Under the pieces are notes generated by a model that had not been told where the DNA came from, did not search any database, and saw only the letters and a list, made by a program, of their open reading frames with translations. DNA of 64,000 nucleotides, from positions 62,001 through 126,000 of the forward strand of contig JAISYS010000042.1 of assembly GCA_031269735.1 (NCBI GenBank), read 5' to 3'. A program made the translations under genes and the position numbers. Of this stretch, positions 58,836 to 64,000 are shown one piece after another. This DNA comes from Candidatus Endomicrobiellum cubanum. Lineage in GTDB: Bacteria > Elusimicrobiota > Endomicrobiia > Endomicrobiales > Endomicrobiaceae. Each line of letters starts with the position of its first letter. Positions within the stretch are counted from its first letter, which is position 1.

Positions 58836-61800
58836 TCACCCAGCCTTACTTATAATCAATTTACTAATAGCTTCTTTTGGAATATTTTCAACTCTAAATT
58901 TGGCATCAATAATACTTTGGTTAAAATAGAGCAATACCTTAAAAAAGCCAGCATCTTCTCTATACTTCCATAACTCCTGTATTATTTCATTAACATGAGC
59001 TAAATCCAGGCCATTGACATCGATACACATTGCATCTCCCAGTTCCCAAACCTTTATTATTTCACCACTGGTCATGGTGTAAATAAAATTGGCATCCTCT
59101 TGCGTAACAGAATCATAAACATCTTCTTGTTCTTCATCTATTTCATATATAATGTCTCCATTATTGTCAAAATTAACTAAAGCCTCCAATGACTCGAAGA
59201 AATCATCAGATAATATCTTTACTTCCTTCATTTCTCCTTTATCAATTTCTTTTCCTTCTACATACATTTTAGCAGCATACTTGATGTGTTCTTCATGAGA
59301 CATGTCAGAACCTTTTTGTAATTCATATCTAGCTAAAAGTTCATGTGTAAGCGTTGGATGTCGTATATAATCGCTAAAATTACTACCATGTTCTTTGATT
59401 AACGATTCCATATATGCAAATAAGAGTTCATTTCTATATTGATGTATAATACCTAAATAGTTCTCTTCATTTAACACCGATACACCTGTTTTCACGTATT
59501 CGGCTATCAATTTGTCTCTTAGCCTCACTGGCATAACAACGCTATCGTCATCATGCTCTTCCCAGGATTGTACTTTAGATGGGCAACAAAAGAAAGGCGG
59601 CGCATCCTTAACTGGTATTTCCATACAAGTACGTATCATTAACAATATTTCTTCATAAGGTATAGACTTGTCTGCCATCAACAAGACCTCATCGTGTATC
59701 GATAGTGCTAATCTTACAAAAGGCAATCCATCTTCTCGTATTTTATCCCATCCTTTTGCCCGAATATAACTATCAAAATTGGTTTCCGCTATCTTTAAGT
59801 AATCAGCAGCAGACCCTTGTACGGGAGTGTTATTTGCTTTTCTTATTATGGATGCTTTCTCTCCGCTGGATAACTCTGGATTAAATATCTCCTTAAAATA
59901 TCTGTCTCGTCCAAATTTAGTAGTAATAAACCCATCACGTTTAACTAAGTCTGCATTGTTTTTTACATACTTTCTAATTCGTTTGAATTTATTATAAAAA
60001 TCATCTAAAGACTGCTTAGCTGCCATCAATTGTGATTTATCTCTTTCTGCTCCTGCACCAAAAAGCTGCTTAGCTAATCCATATTCTGAAATTAAATACA
60101 CGACACCGAAATTACGAGTCTTTCCTATCTTTCTTTCTGAAGCAGATATTTCCCACATTTCTTTACCCGTAATCAACGAACCTATAACTCTATGAATATC
60201 ATTGTCCGGGTCATGAAACGAGGTAATTAAATCTTTCTCTCCTGCTAGATATGCAATCATTCTTAATTCCATCTGACTATAATCTATGTCCCACATAACA
60301 TGAGTATCACTATCAGCAATTATGGTACCTTTCAACTCTGGAGGTAATTGATGCATGGGCGAAGATTGTCTCCCTGAACTAGCGCCATTTTGATTAATCC
60401 AAAAGAATATTCTTTCGCTTTTCATTGTACGCTCAAATCTAGCATAGAAAGAATTACGTAATTTATTATACACTCTATATTTTTCTAAAATAACTAAAGC
60501 TGGATATTTGGCTACATTTAAGTCTGTTGCTTTAACTATTACAGTTCCAAACTTATCCACTATATCATCAGCTACATTACTTTCTTTATCCATTTTAATT
60601 TTTGCCAATTTTTTTATAGCAAGGGCTCCTGTCGAAGCTTTTCCTGTCTTTTTTGTTCGTACAAGTACAGGACATTTCATTTTATAGTACATCAAATCAG
60701 AAATAACAGCAGGACTATTTATATTTCCATCTATTCTAGTCAATTGTCTGAACGCTCTTATTAAAATATCTAAAATATATTCACAATTATCATAATTCTT
60801 TAAGTATGAATCTACGTCTACACGTAATCCATAGTATTCTTGGTCTGCTTTAACATGAGCTAAATCACATTCCACCTCATATATATTTCTGGAATACTTA
60901 GGTAACTTATCATATAAATACTTAAATATAGCAATAGTATTACTCGCGTCTGGACAAGCATATAGCCTAACTATGTCTACTGGTAATATGCCAAAATTAA
61001 TCAACTGCTTTGATACAAATATATCTTCTAGCTCTAAGTACTTTAGACCATTATATTCAAACATCAAATTCTTCAGCATATGAACACCTTTTTCCATCAC
61101 CGGATTAACCAAATAGCTCAAAACTAAGGAATCCCATTTACACCTTACATCATATCCTTCTTTTTTCATAACCTTTCTATCAAATTTACCGTTATGCATT
61201 ATTAGAATATCTTGATGCTTGATAACAACATCCATTATTTCTTTCAAGAAAGAAAGTGGTAAATTATCTATTTCAGAGTGCCTAAATGGGAAGTATGTTG
61301 ATTGATTTTCATTACAAGCTAAAACTACACCCACCATTTTATCATCATCTAACATATCTACTCTTAATCCAGTTGTCTCTGTATCAAACCCAATATACTC
61401 TTTTTCGGCAACATCAATAGCATGTAATCTTTCTCTAGCTATTTTTATAGAATCTGCAACAACATCATCTCTTTTTTCCAAATGTGATAAATTAAATTTA
61501 GCTCTCAATATACGCAAAGGATAATAAGGAGTATCTACATCTATTGTATCTGTTAAACTTATAACATCTTCAGCATACTGCATCACATTAATGGGGTCTA
61601 AACTGACATTATTATATTCAGCTATCATATATAAAGTATATGTTCTATTTCCATATTGCACAGAAATAACTTCCACTTTTCCATTACAATGAGTACATTT
61701 ACTAGCATATGAGACATCTATTTGTTCTTGTATACTGACAGTATAAAACTTACCATCTTTCCAGTACGACTCCTTATTTATTGGCGCATGTATAAATGTA

Positions 61801-62030
61801 GACATATTTTGTAACTCTCTAAAATCTTCATATAAGCCTAAATTACCAAAAGTGAGAGTTTTACGCTTTTTTACTACAGAGAATTCCACAGCCTCTACGT
61901 CAACATGATAATTAGCTCCAGGTTTTACTATATCTAACCTATAAAACCCTTTAGTTTCTTGCACGTATAACGTGTGCGCCTCTCCGGATTTGTCTACAAA
62001 TACTCCTTGTTTTAGCATATGACAGTACAT
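58836..62030 (-). CDS. polA: family-A DNA polymerase with 3'-5' exonuclease domain plus N- and C-terminal extensions
   Basis: FDTETTGLRVD, LIMHNGKFD, MWDIDYSQMELRMIAYL, RKIGKTRNFGVVYLISEYG, LSIHDEVLLMA. Confidence 0.92.
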   Translation of the reverse strand: MYCHMLKQGVFVDKSGEAHTLYVQETKGFYRLDIVKPGANYHVDVEAVEFSVVKKRKTLTFGNLGLYEDFRELQNMSTFIHAPINKESYWKDGKFYTVSIQEQIDVSYASKCTHCNGKVEVISVQYGNRTYTLYMIAEYNNVSLDPINVMQYAEDVISLTDTIDVDTPYYPLRILRAKFNLSHLEKRDDVVADSIKIARERLHAIDVAEKEYIGFDTETTGLRVDMLDDDKMVGVVLACNENQSTYFPFRHSEIDNLPLSFLKEIMDVVIKHQDILIMHNGKFDRKVMKKEGYDVRCKWDSLVLSYLVNPVMEKGVHMLKNLMFEYNGLKYLELEDIFVSKQLINFGILPVDIVRLYACPDASNTIAIFKYLYDKLPKYSRNIYEVECDLAHVKADQEYYGLRVDVDSYLKNYDNCEYILDILIRAFRQLTRIDGNINSPAVISDLMYYKMKCPVLVRTKKTGKASTGALAIKKLAKIKMDKESNVADDIVDKFGTVIVKATDLNVAKYPALVILEKYRVYNKLRNSFYARFERTMKSERIFFWINQNGASSGRQSSPMHQLPPELKGTIIADSDTHVMWDIDYSQMELRMIAYLAGEKDLITSFHDPDNDIHRVIGSLITGKEMWEISASERKIGKTRNFGVVYLISEYGLAKQLFGAGAERDKSQLMAAKQSLDDFYNKFKRIRKYVKNNADLVKRDGFITTKFGRDRYFKEIFNPELSSGEKASIIRKANNTPVQGSAADYLKIAETNFDSYIRAKGWDKIREDGLPFVRLALSIHDEVLLMADKSIPYEEILLMIRTCMEIPVKDAPPFFCCPSKVQSWEEHDDDSVVMPVRLRDKLIAEYVKTGVSVLNEENYLGIIHQYRNELLFAYMESLIKEHGSNFSDYIRHPTLTHELLARYELQKGSDMSHEEHIKYAAKMYVEGKEIDKGEMKEVKILSDDFFESLEALVNFDNNGDIIYEIDEEQEDVYDSVTQEDANFIYTMTSGEIIKVWELGDAMCIDVNGLDLAHVNEIIQELWKYREDAGFFKVLLYFNQSIIDAKFRVENIPKEAISKLIISKAG

Positions 62031-62515
62031 CCTCTTATATCTGTTGGATACTTATCTTGAGTCAGTAAAAAGTAAGAATAATCTAAGTCATTAGCCATAT
62101 AGGTAGCCTTTACTCTCTGCATTTTTAGTGCGATATCGTACTCATAAACTGCAATTTTATCTCGAAGTGGTTTAATTAAACCACGAACTAAATTATCTTC
62201 ACAATCTCTGTCAAATAGAACTCGTCTTTCTACATAATCAGCAAATTTTATATGTCGCCTGTAAAAAGATATCATCAAATCTTTATAATCTCTATCGCCA
62301 CAATCTCCACTTACTAGCTGATATAAAAGATTTCTATTCTCAAACATTGTATTATCTACTACACCCCATAAACCAAATAAGGTATCTACTTTAAGATATA
62401 CGTTTTTGGTGTCTTTCAATAGAGATATAAACCATTCAGGAAGTTTCTTTGCTCCAAATACTGTTAATACTGTATTCTTCTCCAACAACTCCTTCATCGT
62501 CCATATCGATAACAT
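62012..62515 (-). CDS. hypothetical protein
   Basis: AAAGGAG upstream of the ATG. Confidence 0.55.
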   Translation of the reverse strand: MLSIWTMKELLEKNTVLTVFGAKKLPEWFISLLKDTKNVYLKVDTLFGLWGVVDNTMFENRNLLYQLVSGDCGDRDYKDLMISFYRRHIKFADYVERRVLFDRDCEDNLVRGLIKPLRDKIAVYEYDIALKMQRVKATYMANDLDYSYFLLTQDKYPTDIRGCTVIC

Positions 62516-62585
62516 AAAATCTTTCTCCTTTCTCTATTAGCTCATTTAATTTCTCTATAGAAAGACTTTTTAAGTCTATTAACAT
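62436..62585 (-). CDS. small hypothetical protein (49 aa), out-of-frame overlap with the next gene
   Basis: Manual translation MLIDLKSLSIEKLNELIEKGERFYVIDMDDEGVVGEEYSINSIWSKETS; AAGGTG upstream. Confidence 0.45.
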   Translation of the reverse strand: MLIDLKSLSIEKLNELIEKGERFYVIDMDDEGVVGEEYSINSIWSKETS

Positions 62586-63922
62586 AATGACACCTTATTC
62601 CATGAACCAAATAGTTCATTATTGTGAAATTGTGCAGTAAGTTCTTGTTTATATTCAACAGCAGATATATAAGCCATAATATCATCTATGCGTTTATAAT
62701 ACAAAATATTTGTATCAGAAACAATAAACAAAAACCCACTTCTATGCACCAAAGCCATTTTATGCAACAGGGGTTCTGTGCACACTGAAGACACATCCAC
62801 CAAAACTTCCATCTCATTATTATAATGCAGAAAACCACTCCTAAATTTTAACGCAGTTTGATTTAACTTCTTACCTAATTTACCCAAACACAATAATATG
62901 TCCTCTGTTCTGTCAATGCTCATATCATTATTTAGCGCTACAGTATGCTTAAATAATTTTTTAGCATTTCTTATCATAAATTCTACATCAACAACATTAC
63001 TAGTAGCTTTACTCACATACTCATCAATAGATATCGTACTCAGAGATTCTTTTACTTCTGCTATTTTGTTATTTATCTTTATATCCCTTCTAAATTCCAA
63101 ATAATGATTAATCAATTCCTCAATTATATCCTCATTATACATTTTCATGTTTTCTCTTAACAAGTTTAAACCCTTCACTTCTATACAAGACCTGTATAAT
63201 GTATCTAAATCTTCTATTACAGGGTCAGCTGCTCTTCTTGTTACTATTTTTATAGCCTCAACTAAAGTCTGTCTCTTATTGTCATCAATTGTAATTCTTC
63301 TTCCAATATAACCTTCCGAACTCATAAAATAACATTCACTAGCTACTATATCCTTAGCACTTGGAATTCTATCAATAGCACTATCTTTTAATAATTTTTC
63401 AGCTTTTTTATATCCGACATAAATCGATAACAAATGAATTTTAAGCTCTTTGCTTCTTTTATGAATACGATATAAAGATTTTACTATATTAAAAGCAGAT
63501 TTAGCATAAAATACAGAATTCTCCACTAGAGAATTTTCTTCAGCTATCCAATCTACTCCCCCATCGTCCTCGTTTTCGATATATCCAGCTAATTTTACTT
63601 CTTCCAAGTACTTATGAGCATCTAATCCATAAAGTATTTGGTCTATATATTTTTTTGGATATTTTTCATCAATATCGTCTAGCCTTGAAAGTAATAACCC
63701 ATCACGTTCTAATTTCTGCTTTTCCGGATTATAATCGGCATACAAATCTTGCATCAAAGTAGTTATTGACAGTATATCTCGTTCAGGAAATTTTTCTAGT
63801 ACATGTATAATTAAACCATCATAAGGAGATAAGCTGTCCATTTGTGGCCGCCCATGCCTCAAGACTAAATCCACTATCATCGGCTTGCAAGGCCCTCGTA
63901 CAAGGCTCGTGTGTCTCAGCAT
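62579..63922 (-). CDS. hypothetical protein (start may be the ATG at 63841)
   Basis: Long intact ORF; its 5' end overlaps the upstream partial ORF. Confidence 0.55.
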   Translation of the reverse strand: MLRHTSLVRGPCKPMIVDLVLRHGRPQMDSLSPYDGLIIHVLEKFPERDILSITTLMQDLYADYNPEKQKLERDGLLLSRLDDIDEKYPKKYIDQILYGLDAHKYLEEVKLAGYIENEDDGGVDWIAEENSLVENSVFYAKSAFNIVKSLYRIHKRSKELKIHLLSIYVGYKKAEKLLKDSAIDRIPSAKDIVASECYFMSSEGYIGRRITIDDNKRQTLVEAIKIVTRRAADPVIEDLDTLYRSCIEVKGLNLLRENMKMYNEDIIEELINHYLEFRRDIKINNKIAEVKESLSTISIDEYVSKATSNVVDVEFMIRNAKKLFKHTVALNNDMSIDRTEDILLCLGKLGKKLNQTALKFRSGFLHYNNEMEVLVDVSSVCTEPLLHKMALVHRSGFLFIVSDTNILYYKRIDDIMAYISAVEYKQELTAQFHNNELFGSWNKVSLC

Positions 63923-64000
63923 TAGTAGCTACTCCTTCCAATGTTTTTATTATAAATGATACATCTTCACTGTCCTTAAGTATATCATAAACTACAGTCG
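63819..64000 (-). CDS. partial hypothetical protein (start beyond window)
   Basis: Open frame to the edge: TVVYDILKDSEDVSFIIKTLEGVATNAETHEPCTRALQADDSGFSLEAWAATNGQLISL*. Confidence 0.5.
   Translation of the reverse strand, partial: TVVYDILKDSEDVSFIIKTLEGVATNAETHEPCTRALQADDSGFSLEAWAATNGQLISL

Noticed and set aside
1-64000. CRISPR arrays, tRNA/rRNA genes, transposons, phage structural genes
   Set aside because: Looked for by eye and by protein motif; none convincing. A tRNAscan/Infernal and HMM search of the full replicon would be decisive.

Overview
The window is AT-rich and almost entirely coded on the minus strand, in long gene trains with overlapping or nearly abutting ORFs. It reads as part of a large virus-like or megaplasmid-like replicon of a low-GC, probably Bacillota-type host; the host call is inference. 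Recognisable content: a large replication/recombination set (two family-A DNA polymerases, DnaX-like clamp loader, probable sliding clamp, TOPRIM primase-like protein, 5'-3' exonuclease, DnaQ exonuclease, UvrD/PcrA helicase, Mre11/SbcD, a Rad50/SbcC split into two genes at the zinc hook, a DNA-ligase C-terminal-domain protein lacking the adenylation domain, and RNase H-like proteins); ParM/ParR-like segregation; GreA; peptide deformylase; a HipA-like kinase; a chemoreceptor; an inositol-monophosphatase-family protein; a GTP-cyclohydrolase-II-like protein; a GspE/PilB-like ATPase next to a CpaE/MinD-like ATPase; and a type-VII-like locus (1129-aa EssC/FtsK-like ATPase, two small helical codon-biased WXG100-like proteins, M23-like protein). 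I saw no capsid, terminase, portal, tail, relaxase, tRNA, rRNA, CRISPR or transposase gene. The most striking non-coding signal is a 34-bp gapless motif (consensus on the minus strand GAAAAAAAT[AT][AT]..CTT....T.CATATA.A) that occurs three times. Each copy lies upstream of a unit containing one of the few visibly codon-biased, probably highly expressed genes, and each unit ends in a perfect hairpin without a U-tract. This looks like a promoter class belonging to the element.
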